Part shown: one piece after another, positions 16,909 through 26,073 of the stretch | Numbering within the stretch: position 1 is the first letter of the stretch | How the letters are laid out: every line of letters starts with the position of its first letter | NCBI RefSeq assembly: GCF_027706845.1 | Contig: NZ_JAQGCZ010000008.1 | Coordinates: forward strand, 62,001 to 126,000 | DNA from: Mycolicibacterium sp. BiH015 | GTDB taxonomy: Bacteria; Actinomycetota; Actinomycetes; Mycobacteriales; Mycobacteriaceae | Direction of reading: 5' to 3' | Length of the DNA: 64,000 bases | Made by a program: the position numbers and the translations under genes | The notes under the pieces: generated by a model | What the model was told of the DNA's origin: nothing | The model's database searches: none | Seen by the model: the letters and a program-made list of their open reading frames with translations, nothing else

Positions 16909-17544
16909 TCACGGCCGCAGCCGACGGTCTGCTTCGGTGAGGTCGATGAAGTCGCGCACGGAGTGGTAACCGCGTTCTCCGAGGCGCGCCGCCAGCGCAA
17001 GAAACACATAGCCGGTCGTGATCGCGTCTCCGAGGGCGTGGTGCGGACTGACGACGGGCAATCGCAAAGCTGTGGCCAGACGCTCGAGATCGGGTTCACC
17101 GCGGCTGGTTGCCAGATCAGCAGCGCGGGCCATGGCGGCGGTGTCGATGATCCGGCAGGACAGCTTGCGGCCGTGCTGGCTGAACGCGCGGGTCAGGAAG
17201 GCCCGTTCGATCCAGGCTGCGTGAGCGATCATCACCCGATCAGCAAGGAGGTCCCCGAGCACATCGACGGCCTGCGAAAGCGGCGGGGCGTCGTCGAGGT
17301 CGGCGGGCCGCAGCGCGTGCACCGTGATCGACTCACGCGACATCGTGCACTCGGGGCGAACAAGACCGTACGTGTTGTAACCGGTGAGCATCCGGCCGTT
17401 CGAGATCACGGCAACGCCGTAAGACGCGATGGTGTCGTGGCGTAGGTTCAGGCCAGTGGTCTCCAAATCCACCACCGCGTAGTCAATGTCGCGCCAAGGC
17501 CGGTCGAACGGTCCGGGGCCCCGGCGGCGCAGCCAGCGCGTCAT
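16909..17544 (-). CDS. DnaQ-type 3'-5' exonuclease (DEDDh)
   Basis: A 211-residue exonuclease-fold protein with the DEDDh motifs: VVDLETTGLN (Exo I), AHAAWIERAFL (Exo II) and HHALGDAITTGYVFL (Exo III with His and Asp). It is like DNA polymerase III epsilon but free-standing. ATG 17544 overlaps the stop of the cNMP/CBS gene as ATGA, fixing the start. This pairing of a DUF294-type sensor with a DnaQ-like nuclease recurs in bacteria, often beside acetate or carboxylate uptake genes; its biochemical role is not clear to me. Confidence 0.85.
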   Translation of the reverse strand: MTRWLRRRGPGPFDRPWRDIDYAVVDLETTGLNLRHDTIASYGVAVISNGRMLTGYNTYGLVRPECTMSRESITVHALRPADLDDAPPLSQAVDVLGDLLADRVMIAHAAWIERAFLTRAFSQHGRKLSCRIIDTAAMARAADLATSRGEPDLERLATALRLPVVSPHHALGDAITTGYVFLALAARLGERGYHSVRDFIDLTEADRRLRP

Positions 17545-19364
17545 GACAGCCGGGCCATCCATTCGCTGTCAAGACGGTTCTGCACTTCTGCGACCGAGCG
17601 GAAGGCTTCGCGCAGATAGCGTCGCGTCAGCGTGTCCAGTTCTTTGGGAGCGATCCACGTGCTCGCGGTCACGCGCTGATCGCGGATCGCGGCGACTTCG
17701 TTGTCCAGCAGCAGACCGTAAAGGTACTCGAAGGCGCGCACGAGCGTGTCCGCCTCGTCGGGGGTGAGCAGTCCGGCCTGCTGTCCTCGCCGCAGGCGGG
17801 TGGTCGTGGATCCCCGGTCGTCTCGGGTGACGATGGCGATCCATCGCCCCAGCGACGCGATCGGGACCAGTCCGCCGGCCTTGAGGTTGAGATGACCACG
17901 GTGGGCGCCGGAGTGTTCCACGACGAAGTCGCGCACGAAGCCCGTTGGCGGACGCGCAGAGATCGAGTAACGCAGGAGCCGAGTGAGGAAGTCGCGGCTG
18001 CGGGTCGTGGCCAGCATGCCGTCCGAGACGGCGCGACCCAGTGGCAGACCGGTGATGGGGCGACTGTCGGCGATCATTGAGGACAACAACAGCGCGTTGT
18101 CCTGGGTGGGATTGGTGATCCACGACGTCGCGGTGGCAGTGAACGCCGACTGAGATTGAGCGAAGGCCGGATTGGTGGCGTTCGCGCCGTCGGCGCAGCG
18201 GGGCAGCCCACACCGTTCCATGTTGTTGAGGATCCTGCCCGCCCATCGCTGCAGCTTCCCCGCCGGCGGCGGCCCGCCGGTCAGGTCCTCCCACACGAGC
18301 GCCGTGTCGATGTCGGATCTGGGCAGCGGTTCGCGGCGGGCGACGGAGCCCAACAGCATCCACGATGTTCGTTGGGGCACGCGATCGTCGCCGATATCGG
18401 TGAGGTCGATCACTCGCAGCATGATCGCGTCGATCACGGCCGATTGGAGCGCGGCGATGTGCATCGCCGCCACTCCGGTGTCGTACAACTCCAGCCATGT
18501 AGCGGGCAGAAGCGCTGCGGCGCGGGCTAATTCGTCGATGGTGGCAGCGTCGTCGACGGCGCGTCGTATGACGAGCGGGTTGCGCACCTCAGCCGAGGCC
18601 AGGTCGACGACGCGCAGGATGCCGACCGGCCTCTCCCCCGCCCCGACAACGACGAGGTGGTGGTAACCGCTCTCGATCATCTTGAGGAAGGCGTCGCCGA
18701 CGAGGGTGTCGGCGCTGACGGTGGCGGCAGGAAACGAAGCCAGTTCAGCCACTGCCGTGTCGACGGTGAGCGTGCCTGCGGCCAGACCGGTGCGAAAGTC
18801 ACTGTCGGTGACGATCCCGACGTGTTGACCGCGGTCGATCAGCGCGCACGACTGTCCCGCTTCGGTCATCGCGGCCGCGGCTTTACGCACGGTCGCCTCC
18901 GGTGGACACCAGACCACGGGGCGCATCTGGTGGCGCGCCAATCGCAGCGCCTGGTCGACAAGGCCGGAGCGGGCTAGCCTCTCGCGGCTCACGAGAGAGC
19001 CGTAGTGACTGAACTGGAGCCGCTCGGGGTGACGCAGATGGGAGCGTGGATCAGGGAAGCGGTAACACAACGTGTCCTCAGCCGCCCGGATGGTCAGCGG
19101 CGGCGGCAGACCCGACAGGACGGAGATCTGACCGAATGTCTCGCCGACGCCGAGGACGTCGACGACGCGGCCGCGGTCGACCACCTCCACCTCGCCTGAA
19201 CGCACCACGCTGAAGTGCGTCAGCGGCGGCTCGCCCGCGGTGACGATCGCCTGCCCGGTGGTGAAGTACTCGACTTCCACCAGACGGGCGAGTATGTCCA
19301 GGTCGGCGGCTTCCAGGGCGTCGTAGGGAGATTGGTTGCCGAGGAAGTCGACGTACTCACGCAT
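17541..19364 (-). CDS. cNMP-binding, CBS, DUF294 nucleotidyltransferase-like protein
   Basis: A 607-residue cytoplasmic signal protein. Residues about 20-120 form a cyclic-nucleotide-binding domain (SGEVEVVDRGRVVDVLGVGETFGQISVLSG). About 145-270 are two CBS repeats (ALIDRGQHVGIVTDSDFR, HHLVVVGAGERPVGILRVVDL). About 330-450 carry the DUF294 nucleotidyltransferase-like motif LLGSVARREPLPRSDIDTALVWED with its GS and DxD residues. The C-terminal part is DUF294_C-like. Its start overlaps the GntR gene by 8 bases, so it is co-transcribed with the repressor and the exonuclease. It may sense a nucleotide or energy state for this regulon. Confidence 0.88.
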   Translation of the reverse strand: MREYVDFLGNQSPYDALEAADLDILARLVEVEYFTTGQAIVTAGEPPLTHFSVVRSGEVEVVDRGRVVDVLGVGETFGQISVLSGLPPPLTIRAAEDTLCYRFPDPRSHLRHPERLQFSHYGSLVSRERLARSGLVDQALRLARHQMRPVVWCPPEATVRKAAAAMTEAGQSCALIDRGQHVGIVTDSDFRTGLAAGTLTVDTAVAELASFPAATVSADTLVGDAFLKMIESGYHHLVVVGAGERPVGILRVVDLASAEVRNPLVIRRAVDDAATIDELARAAALLPATWLELYDTGVAAMHIAALQSAVIDAIMLRVIDLTDIGDDRVPQRTSWMLLGSVARREPLPRSDIDTALVWEDLTGGPPPAGKLQRWAGRILNNMERCGLPRCADGANATNPAFAQSQSAFTATATSWITNPTQDNALLLSSMIADSRPITGLPLGRAVSDGMLATTRSRDFLTRLLRYSISARPPTGFVRDFVVEHSGAHRGHLNLKAGGLVPIASLGRWIAIVTRDDRGSTTTRLRRGQQAGLLTPDEADTLVRAFEYLYGLLLDNEVAAIRDQRVTASTWIAPKELDTLTRRYLREAFRSVAEVQNRLDSEWMARLS

Positions 19365-20076
19365 CCGTGGCGGCGTGCGCCCGGGCCTCGACCTCGGGTA
19401 CTCCTCCGTGCACGTGCCGATCGATCTCGTCTGCGATTGCCGCGAGATCGTGCGTGTCGATGACCGCGAGCAACCGTTGGTGATCGGCGACCATGTCGTG
19501 GAGGTCCGCGAATGCCTGGTGGTCGGCCGAGAAAAACAGCTGCAATTGAGATTCCCAGCTGTTCCACAACTCCAGCAGCAAGCGGTGTCCGGATAGTTCG
19601 TAGAACGAGCGGTGAAAGCTCATGTGCGCGTAGATGGTTGCCGCGAAGTCGCCGTTGTCGGCGCCAACGGTCATGTCCTCAAGCGCACGGGTTACCTTGA
19701 GTCTCGAGGCTCCGCCTTGGAGCAGCGGCAGCGCGAGTTCGATGGCGTAAGGCTCTAGCCGCTTGCGCAGGCTGGCGATCTCGGCGATCGCCTCGGCACT
19801 CACCATCGCCACGAACGCGCCCTTATAGGGGATTTTGTCGACCAGCCCCTCATCCGCCAACAGCCCCAACGCTTCGCGGAGCGGGGCCCGGCTGACTCCA
19901 AGGTCGGCGGCCAGGTGCGTTTCGCGCAATTGGCTACCTGGCTTGAGCCGACCCTCCAGGATCGCGTTACGTAGGACCTGGACTACCGAACCCGGGGTGG
20001 TCCGCTGCGTGATCCGGCCTAGGGAAACCGCGTCTGCGCCGCCGATGATTGCATCCGACGCCACTGCATCTGCCAT
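19357..20076 (-). CDS. GntR/FCD-family repressor of the local regulon
   Basis: A 239-residue regulator. The winged-helix DNA-binding domain is GSVVQVLRNAILEGRLKPGSQLRETHLAADLGVSRAPLREALGLL in outline (residues about 25-90), followed by an all-helical FCD ligand domain containing the metal-binding-type His residues in HMSFHRSF and DHQRLL. ATG 20076 is chosen because sequence further upstream in frame translates the operator. Operator copy E lies 45-65 bases upstream, indicating autoregulation. The same site before five other units makes this protein the natural candidate for their repressor; its effector is probably the imported substrate or an early intermediate. Confidence 0.88.
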   Translation of the reverse strand: MADAVASDAIIGGADAVSLGRITQRTTPGSVVQVLRNAILEGRLKPGSQLRETHLAADLGVSRAPLREALGLLADEGLVDKIPYKGAFVAMVSAEAIAEIASLRKRLEPYAIELALPLLQGGASRLKVTRALEDMTVGADNGDFAATIYAHMSFHRSFYELSGHRLLLELWNSWESQLQLFFSADHQAFADLHDMVADHQRLLAVIDTHDLAAIADEIDRHVHGGVPEVEARAHAATDA

Positions 20077-20121
20077 CAGAATCCTCTCCGCAAATCCGTC
20101 GGCCAAAGCGCTGCCAGTCGC

Positions 20122-20141
20122 ACTGATCAACTGTCGACAAT
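20122..20141 (-). promoter_or_regulatory. GntR operator copy E (autoregulatory)
   Basis: The site reads ACTGATCAACTGTCGACAAT. The TGTCGACAAT arm is identical to other copies and the left arm is weaker. It is positioned 45 bases upstream of the GntR gene. Confidence 0.65.
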
Positions 20142-20288
20142 AGTCTTCCCCGCCGGCCACAGGGCGCGCTGACACGTGTCGTCCAGGCAGTCGGGCGCCC
20201 AAAGCACCTGACCCAGGACCAAGTCTCCAGACTCGATCCTTGCAACGAGCTTGAGCAGACCCTCGCGGATACGGGTCATCGACGTCGC

Positions 20289-20774
20289 CTATTCGCCGGC
20301 TACCGACACATAGATATAGCCGCGCTCCAATACCGGCTCCAGTATTCCGGTTTCCAACTCGTTCGCGGCGTCCTCGAGGCCTGCCGGATCTCGGTGTTGC
20401 CCGGGGTAGCCGATCAGTTCCTTGACCTGCGGGGTCATAAAGTAAGCGCCGGCGATGATCGACGACAACGGATCGAAGGTGAACTTGTCGGTGGCCCACA
20501 TCTCCTTCAACGCCTCGTACAAGTCTTCGTCGGCCACGTCGGACAGTTCGGCGACCGCTTTGAGCACCGACTCGAAGACGTCGGCCCGTGCCGCTAGTGC
20601 CAGTTGCAGGTAGGCGCCGAACTCTCGGGCGTCGCTGGCTTTTGGGTTGGCGCCAACCTCAGGGATCAGGGTGTCGGCGACGCGCATCAGTGTGGCGTCC
20701 TCAGCCGCGGTGAGAGTGCGGGGCGGCCGGGTGCGACGCGGCGGGACGGACAGACGTTCGTTGGAAGTGCTCAT
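20289..20774 (-). CDS. Gluconate 2-dehydrogenase subunit 3-like protein
   Basis: A 161-residue helical protein of the Gluconate_2-dh3 family (LTAAEDATLMRVADTLIPEVG, LIGYPGQ near the C-terminus). These small subunits partner GMC-type large subunits. No Tat or Sec signal is visible at the N-terminus, unlike many relatives, which suggests a cytoplasmic complex. ATG 20774 overlaps the GMC stop as ATGA. The long upstream frame is antisense to the GMC gene and is rejected. Confidence 0.82.
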   Translation of the reverse strand: MSTSNERLSVPPRRTRPPRTLTAAEDATLMRVADTLIPEVGANPKASDAREFGAYLQLALAARADVFESVLKAVAELSDVADEDLYEALKEMWATDKFTFDPLSSIIAGAYFMTPQVKELIGYPGQHRDPAGLEDAANELETGILEPVLERGYIYVSVAGE

Positions 20775-22414
20775 GACTGTGCCTTTTCTGCCTTTGCTGC
20801 CTGGACGTTCTCGACGACCTTCTTGCCGACCCGCAATGCCAGAGCGCTGATGGTGCAGGTTGGATTGGCAGAACCAGATGTGACGAAGATGCTGCCATCG
20901 GCGATGTACAAGTTGTCGACGTCGTGGGCCTTGCCGTATGAGTCGACGACCGAAGTGCGCGGATCGTCGCCCATCCGAGCGGTCCCCAACAAGTGCCCTG
21001 GCTGGTCGATCCACAGCTCCTGGGTGATGACGTGCGTAGCCCCTGCCGCCTCGTGAGCCTCGACCATGCGCTCCACGGTAAATTTCAATAGTTTGCGGGT
21101 GTTTTCGCTGATCCGGTACTCGATCTTGGGAGCGGGCAGGCCGTCGGAGTCCACCAGGGTGGCCGACAAAGTGACCCGGTTGTGTTCCTCGGGCAGGTCT
21201 TCGGTGTTGGCGGCCCACAGGATTCCGTTGCGAGCACGTCGTGCTACGTCGTGGATCGCCGGCCCCCACAGGTCCTCGAACTCGCCCTCACGGTGCGCCT
21301 CGATGACGTTCAGTGGTCCAGGCGTCGGAAGAGCATGCAACTTGGCTCCGCGGACGAAGCCACGCGACTTGTCGGTCTCGTAAAACTGCATTGAGTGGAT
21401 GAGTTGCCCGGCGGGCCCGCGCCAGCTCTCGAGATCGTCGTCGTAGTAACCCAATGCAGTGCAGTTGGGGTGCAACATCAGGTTCCGACCGACCAACCCC
21501 GATGAGTTGGCGAGTCCATCGGGGTGCTTGTCATCGGCCGACAGCAACAAGAGTCGCGGTGTACCAACGCCGTTGGCGCACAACACGACCGCCCGCGCCC
21601 GCTGAAGGATGACCTCGCCGGCGCGGTTGATGTACTCCGCTCCCATCGCGCTGCCGTCGGCGTCGGTCACGACGCGGCGCACCCGCGCGCCGGTCAAGAC
21701 GGTGGCACCGGCCTTCTGCGCCTGAGGCATGTAGATCAAGTCGAAGGAGGCCTTGGCGCCCTGTGGACAGCCCCATTCGCAGACACCCCACCGGCCACAC
21801 TGCTCCAACGTCTTGTGCTTCTGACTCGCGATGGCATTGGTGCCCGGCCACCAATGCCAGCCCAACTTGTTCGCAGCTTCGGCGGCCTTCACTCCCGGCT
21901 TCCCCAGCGGATGCGGCGGCAACGGGTAATCGAGCCCTTCGGGATAGGCGGTATCCCCGCCGACACCTGCGACGCCGATGAACTCATCGACCTCATCGTG
22001 GTAGGGCTTGAGATCGTTGTAGCTGATCGGCCAGTCGTCGGCCACGCCGTCCACAGTCTTGACCCGGAAGTCGGATGGGAGCAGCCGCGGCCATTCGGCA
22101 CCGTAATAGATGGAGCTCCCGCCGACGGCGTTGAACATCACGGGCCACATGTCGGAGTCCTCGACGTCGACCGGGTAATCCGAGGGCAGGCCGCGCACGT
22201 TCGGGTCGTGCGCCCAGTTGTGCTGAATGAGCAGTTCCCACTCCGGGTAGTTCGCGGGGAAGTCGCTGGGATTCACCCAGTCTCCCTGCTCAAGGCAGAC
22301 GACGCTCAAGCCGGCCACGGCAGCGGTGTGGGTCACCACCGCCCCAGACGGCCCCGCCCCGATAACCAGAACGTCGACCACGTCCGGTGCCTGAGTCACA
22401 TCATTAGGTGCCAC
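20771..22414 (-). CDS. GMC-family FAD oxidoreductase (large subunit)
   Basis: About 547 residues. The N-terminal VLVIGAGPSGAVVTHTAA binds FAD. The sequence MFNAVGGSSIYYGAEWPRL, CEWGCPQGAKASFDL and the C-terminal HLLGTARMGDDP plus GSANPTCTISALALR are typical of gluconate/sorbitol-type dehydrogenases. GTG 22414 is chosen, with GAGGG seven bases upstream; ATG 22450 is an alternative without an SD. With subunit 3 it should oxidise a hydroxyl of a sugar or polyol. It belongs to the operator F operon with the SDR. Confidence 0.88.
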   Translation of the reverse strand: MAPNDVTQAPDVVDVLVIGAGPSGAVVTHTAAVAGLSVVCLEQGDWVNPSDFPANYPEWELLIQHNWAHDPNVRGLPSDYPVDVEDSDMWPVMFNAVGGSSIYYGAEWPRLLPSDFRVKTVDGVADDWPISYNDLKPYHDEVDEFIGVAGVGGDTAYPEGLDYPLPPHPLGKPGVKAAEAANKLGWHWWPGTNAIASQKHKTLEQCGRWGVCEWGCPQGAKASFDLIYMPQAQKAGATVLTGARVRRVVTDADGSAMGAEYINRAGEVILQRARAVVLCANGVGTPRLLLLSADDKHPDGLANSSGLVGRNLMLHPNCTALGYYDDDLESWRGPAGQLIHSMQFYETDKSRGFVRGAKLHALPTPGPLNVIEAHREGEFEDLWGPAIHDVARRARNGILWAANTEDLPEEHNRVTLSATLVDSDGLPAPKIEYRISENTRKLLKFTVERMVEAHEAAGATHVITQELWIDQPGHLLGTARMGDDPRTSVVDSYGKAHDVDNLYIADGSIFVTSGSANPTCTISALALRVGKKVVENVQAAKAEKAQS

Positions 22415-22533
22415 GATTCGGCCCTCACTTCCTGTCGGCCCCGGCGGCATGTGGGCTGTGCTGCCGTGTTTTTCAATACTGCTGCGTTGGTGAATGTTTC
22501 GGAGGTCGAACGTGGATCCGGTAATGTCTCGGG

Positions 22534-23292
22534 TCAGGCGCCGGCGAGCACGCCGCCGTCGACTACGAACGCGGTGCCGGTGATCGCCGTCGAGTGGTCC
22601 GAGAGCAGGAATGCAACCGAGTGGGCGATTTCAATCGGCTCAATGGCGCGACCGATGGGCTGGAAGTCGGGTAGCCCTGCTTCGAGCGCCTCCCTACCCC
22701 CGAGCGCCTCATAGTGCGGCACGTTCAGCGGGGTGTCGACGAATCCGGGGCAGACGGTATTGGCGCGTATCCCTTGCGCGCCGAAATCCAATGCGATGGC
22801 CTTGGTCATGGTCAGGACGGCGCCCTTGCTCGCGGTGTACGTGGTGAGCAGCTTTTCCGCGCCGATCGAGTTGATCGATCCGAAGTTGACGATTGATCCG
22901 CCGCCGGCCTTCAGCAGTTCCGGAATGGCGTACTTCGAACCAAGGAACACACCCTTGACGTTGACGTCGAAGGTGTTCTGGTAGTCCTCCACGGATGCGT
23001 CCAGGATTGTGCCGGGGATCAGAATGCCCGCGTTGTTGACGATTCCGTCGAGCTTGCCGAAAGTGCTGACGGTGAACTTGACGAGGTCTTTGACCTGCTG
23101 CTCGTCGGTGACATCGACGACACGTCCGATAAGCCGATCGTCATCGACCTTCAGCTGGGGAAGCTGCGCTTCGGAACGTACGGTGGCCACCACCTGAGCG
23201 CCCTCCTCATGTAAATGCAGGGCGGTCGCCAAACCGATGCCCCGCGCCGCACCGGTGATGATGACGGTTTTACCTGCCAGCAAGCTGCCCAT
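22534..23292 (-). CDS. Short-chain dehydrogenase/reductase
   Basis: A 252-residue classical SDR: TGAARGIGLATAL cofactor motif, NNAGIL, catalytic Ser in INFGSINS-like position, and YTASKGAVL (Tyr/Lys), closing with ITGTAFVVDGGVLAGA. ATG 23292 has an AGGAGAG upstream. It probably oxidises an alcohol group of the regulon's substrate with NAD(P)+. It is the first gene of the SDR-GMC-subunit 3 unit, behind operator F. Confidence 0.9.
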   Translation of the reverse strand: MGSLLAGKTVIITGAARGIGLATALHLHEEGAQVVATVRSEAQLPQLKVDDDRLIGRVVDVTDEQQVKDLVKFTVSTFGKLDGIVNNAGILIPGTILDASVEDYQNTFDVNVKGVFLGSKYAIPELLKAGGGSIVNFGSINSIGAEKLLTTYTASKGAVLTMTKAIALDFGAQGIRANTVCPGFVDTPLNVPHYEALGGREALEAGLPDFQPIGRAIEPIEIAHSVAFLLSDHSTAITGTAFVVDGGVLAGA

Positions 23293-23336
23293 AGGTCTGC
23301 TCTCCTCTTGGATCGCGCCGAGCAATGGATTGTTTC

Positions 23337-23356
23337 ATTGTCGACAATTGGTCAAT
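23337..23356 (-). promoter_or_regulatory. GntR operator copy F
   Basis: The site reads ATTGTCGACAATTGGTCAAT on the + strand; its complement ATTGACCAATTGTCGACAAT matches the consensus orientation. It lies 45 bases upstream of the SDR start. Confidence 0.72.
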
Positions 23357-23359
23357 TCA

Positions 23360-24142
23360 GTCTGGCGTCTGAACACGACGACGTCAAGTGGGGCCAGCGT
23401 CGGTACACGGTGCAACGCCCCCCACAGCGCGTACTGCTGACGTTCACCGCGACCTACGGTCGGCGACGTCCTAGTCGGTCACCGACTCGGCCGCCGACAG
23501 GATGCCTCCGACGGTGGTGTGGTGCCCGCGATGGTTTCGCCCAATGGTGCTTGGCGGCATCCCCTCTTCCGGCGGGCGAGGATGCTGGCGACGACGGCTG
23601 AGTTCTTTGCGGTCACGCTCGCGCGCACAGGGGATTCGGCGAGGGAAGACCACCGCCGGAGTTCGGCATCGTCTACTGCGGGCAGCTCCGCCACGAGGTC
23701 GGCCGGCTCGCCGGCGTCGTTTCCGCCGCCGACACGTCCCGTCAGTGGCATCGGGCGCATGCGGCAAAGGGTCCGATGTCCCGACGGCGGCGAAAGATGC
23801 TGTCTCAGAGGGAGTGTGGCTTGGCTTGCCCCAGCACCCGGTTGATTGCGGCGCTGCCGCTGGCCACCGCCCGCCTAGCGACACGAGATACAGGTTGCTC
23901 AACGAGAGCCGCGGCAAGCTTGGAATCCCGCCTGCTGCCATACGTGCGAACTCGACGGACAACTGCCCCTGACATTGGTGGGCTCGGCGGTGATCCCGGC
24001 TGGTGCGCAGTGGTGACCGTCGATGCGGCGGCAATCGCGACGGACCTACAAACCGCGAATCCGGTTTGTAGACAGCCTGATAAATACTTGCATGACACAC
24101 CGCATCGACGGATTACCGGGAAAGCGCAGACGCAGGTGCCGG
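23360..24142. other. Decayed, unassigned DNA
   Basis: About 780 bases with no gene I can assign. A minus-strand frame at 23479-23760 (AVDDAELRRWSSLAESPVRASVTAKNS in part) and another at 23805-24098 (SKLAAALVEQPVSRVARRA in part) have fairly natural composition and may be remnants, but I do not recognise a family. Confidence 0.35.
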
Positions 24143-24616
24143 CTATTCTGCTGCGGACTCCAGCGCCGACCTGGCAATTCGGCGACTACGGCGCCGAGCT
24201 TGACGGTTGATGCCGAGCCGACGCCGGTGAGGTCGTGCTCGACGTGCATTGGCTTGCCGACGGGCCACGAAGCGCTGGTATCCGGAGTCGGCCTCCGCGT
24301 TGCGGCGCGATTCTCGCGAAACCGTCGACGGTGCTCTTCTGAACTCGTCGGCAATTGCACGAATGCTCAGCCCGCAACGACGGAGATCGGCGATCTTGAT
24401 CCGTTCGTCCTGGAATAGGTAGCGCGGCCTGATCGGCGGACCGCCAACGGGTCCAGCGGCGACACGAAGCCGACCACCACGCCGTTGCGGTAGGTCTTGT
24501 AACCGCGCGCCCAGTTCGTTGCTGCCCACCGCGGCACGCCGACCTCGCGGGCCCACGGCACGCACACTCCGTCCCCGAGCTCGCAATTCCATGACCGTAG
24601 ACGCTCGGCCGATCAC
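24143..24616 (-). pseudogene. IS30-family transposase remnant
   Basis: The N-terminal third of an IS30 transposase, frameshifted. One frame gives TNWARGYKTYRNGVVVGFV, and a second gives the helix-turn-helix DERIKIADLRRCGLSIRAIA followed by APSTVSRESRRNA, both standard for mycobacterial IS30 elements. The DDE catalytic domain is absent. A possible terminal sequence, GTGTTGCGACCACCCCTAAA, lies beyond the 5' end near 24680-24700, but no matching opposite end was found. Confidence 0.65.
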
Positions 24617-25283
24617 GGGCGACGCCCCGGTCCTTCTTCACCCGACGTGACGACGTCAACACAACACCCAGAATCTAGGGAAGTGTTGCGACCACCCCTA
24701 AAAGCCAAGCCGGAGCAGGCTGCTCATGATTCAACCGAAGCCGACCACAGCCCGCGCGGCGGGCTCACCGCGCCCGGAACCTGACGTCCTAGTAGGTACT
24801 TAGGGCCACCGACACCCTGCACAGGCAGGACGATTCAGATGGGCTCGACCCCGAATTCGTCGCGGTGGCCGCCTATGAGTGCGCTCTGAACCCCAAGTGT
24901 TCAGCTGTTCGGATGTCTTGCAACATCACAGCTGTCGTAAGTCGACCGTTCGAACCCTACGGATTCCTTTTACTACGTCTTTCTTACGGTTGACCTCGCA
25001 ACCGACCGCGCAGCTACGCCGCGCAATAGATTGCAGTAATGCCCAAAAACTCGAGTTTTGAGGACGAGGTGGCCGCGCAGGTCGCCGCAGTTACCAACGC
25101 CTTTAACGCGACTGCGCAGGACAGTTCTGAATCCCTTGCCGATCGAGGAACGAAGGGACTGTCGGAATAACGGTGGATCTGGTGTTGGTCTGATACGCCG
25201 GGCGTGAGTTTGGCGGGAGGGGCTGATGAGGTCCAAAACACTGGAGTCCGTGGCGACGTTTGTGGGCGTGGCCAGGCTCGCCG
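24617..25283. other. Intergenic, likely IS-derived
   Basis: Contains the possible IS end described for the IS30 remnant and only very short frames. One, 25039-25170 (+), could encode a 43-residue acidic peptide starting MPKNSSFEDEVAAQVAAVTN, but nothing supports its translation. Confidence 0.35.
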
Positions 25284-25991
25284 TCAGGGTGAAACAACAG
25301 GGGCTGGACCCTCTCGAATCACGTTAGCGTGGTCTGGGCGGCGGACGAGCGTCCATACTTTTGCGGGCGGCAAATTCATCCATACCGTTGATGCGGAACC
25401 GCTACATGTTGCGTGGAAATGCCGCATCTGCTGCTCCACTTCGTGGTGCCGCCTAGCCTGGGCCCTTGATCCGACGAAACGACGCGCGGTGCCTGTGCCG
25501 AGGTAGGCGAAGTAGGTCATCGTTCCGTAGTCCGTGAGCAAGCCGAGCAATTGCGTCATTATGTCGCTGGCCAATTCGGGTGAGAAGTTTGTCATAGGCA
25601 AGCCCGATACGATGCAGTCGTACGGACCTTCCAGAGGCGCATTCTCAATGCGGGAAGTATGGATCTCGACACGGGCATGTTGAGCTGCGGCCGCGATGCG
25701 ATCGAGTCGCGGTCGGAAATGAGGGTTCAGCTCAACGACATCGAGGTCGCTCGATCGTGGAAGCCGCGCCAGAAGCGACGACGTTACGACGCCTGTGCCT
25801 GCGCCGACTTCCAGGACGCGGATTGGGCTATCGTGCCGCAAGAGTGGGGCGCTCAGTTGTGCGGCCAAGGCGGCACTGCTCGGTGCCACAGCGCCAGTAT
25901 GCCGCCAATCCCGAAACGCCTCGCGGGCGAAATCCCAGCTTGCTGTGCGACGTTGGGCGGGGGGGCTAGAAGTGTTGGTAGAAGCAAGCAT
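25284..25991 (-). CDS. Class I SAM-dependent methyltransferase (PmtA-like)
   Basis: About 235 residues with the Rossmann SAM motif RVLEVGAGTGVVTSSLL, acidic DVVELNPHF and a DCIVSGLPMTNF motif resembling the NPPY/GLP step of phospholipid N-methyltransferases and rRNA dimethylases. ATG 25991 is chosen; a GTG at 26048 is possible. It is divergent from the histidine kinase gene, 82 bases apart, so the two-component system may regulate it. The substrate could be phosphatidylethanolamine, but this is not certain. Confidence 0.75.
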   Translation of the reverse strand: MLASTNTSSPPAQRRTASWDFAREAFRDWRHTGAVAPSSAALAAQLSAPLLRHDSPIRVLEVGAGTGVVTSSLLARLPRSSDLDVVELNPHFRPRLDRIAAAAQHARVEIHTSRIENAPLEGPYDCIVSGLPMTNFSPELASDIMTQLLGLLTDYGTMTYFAYLGTGTARRFVGSRAQARRHHEVEQQMRHFHATCSGSASTVWMNLPPAKVWTLVRRPDHANVIREGPAPVVSP

Positions 25992-26073
25992 GTCGATGAC
26001 GGTAGAGACTTGGACTGTCGCCAACATCGGCCCAAAGGCTATCGCCACCCTCGACTAAAGTAGCTTTCAAGCG

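Noticed and set aside
20775..21269. Upstream extension of the gluconate dehydrogenase subunit 3 frame
   Set aside because: The extra 165 codons are antisense-like read of the GMC gene in another frame; ATG 20774 with ATGA overlap is the true start.
24941..24965. GTTCGAACC resembling a tRNA T-loop
   Set aside because: The flanking bases do not pair as a T-stem and no acceptor, D or anticodon arm can be built around it.
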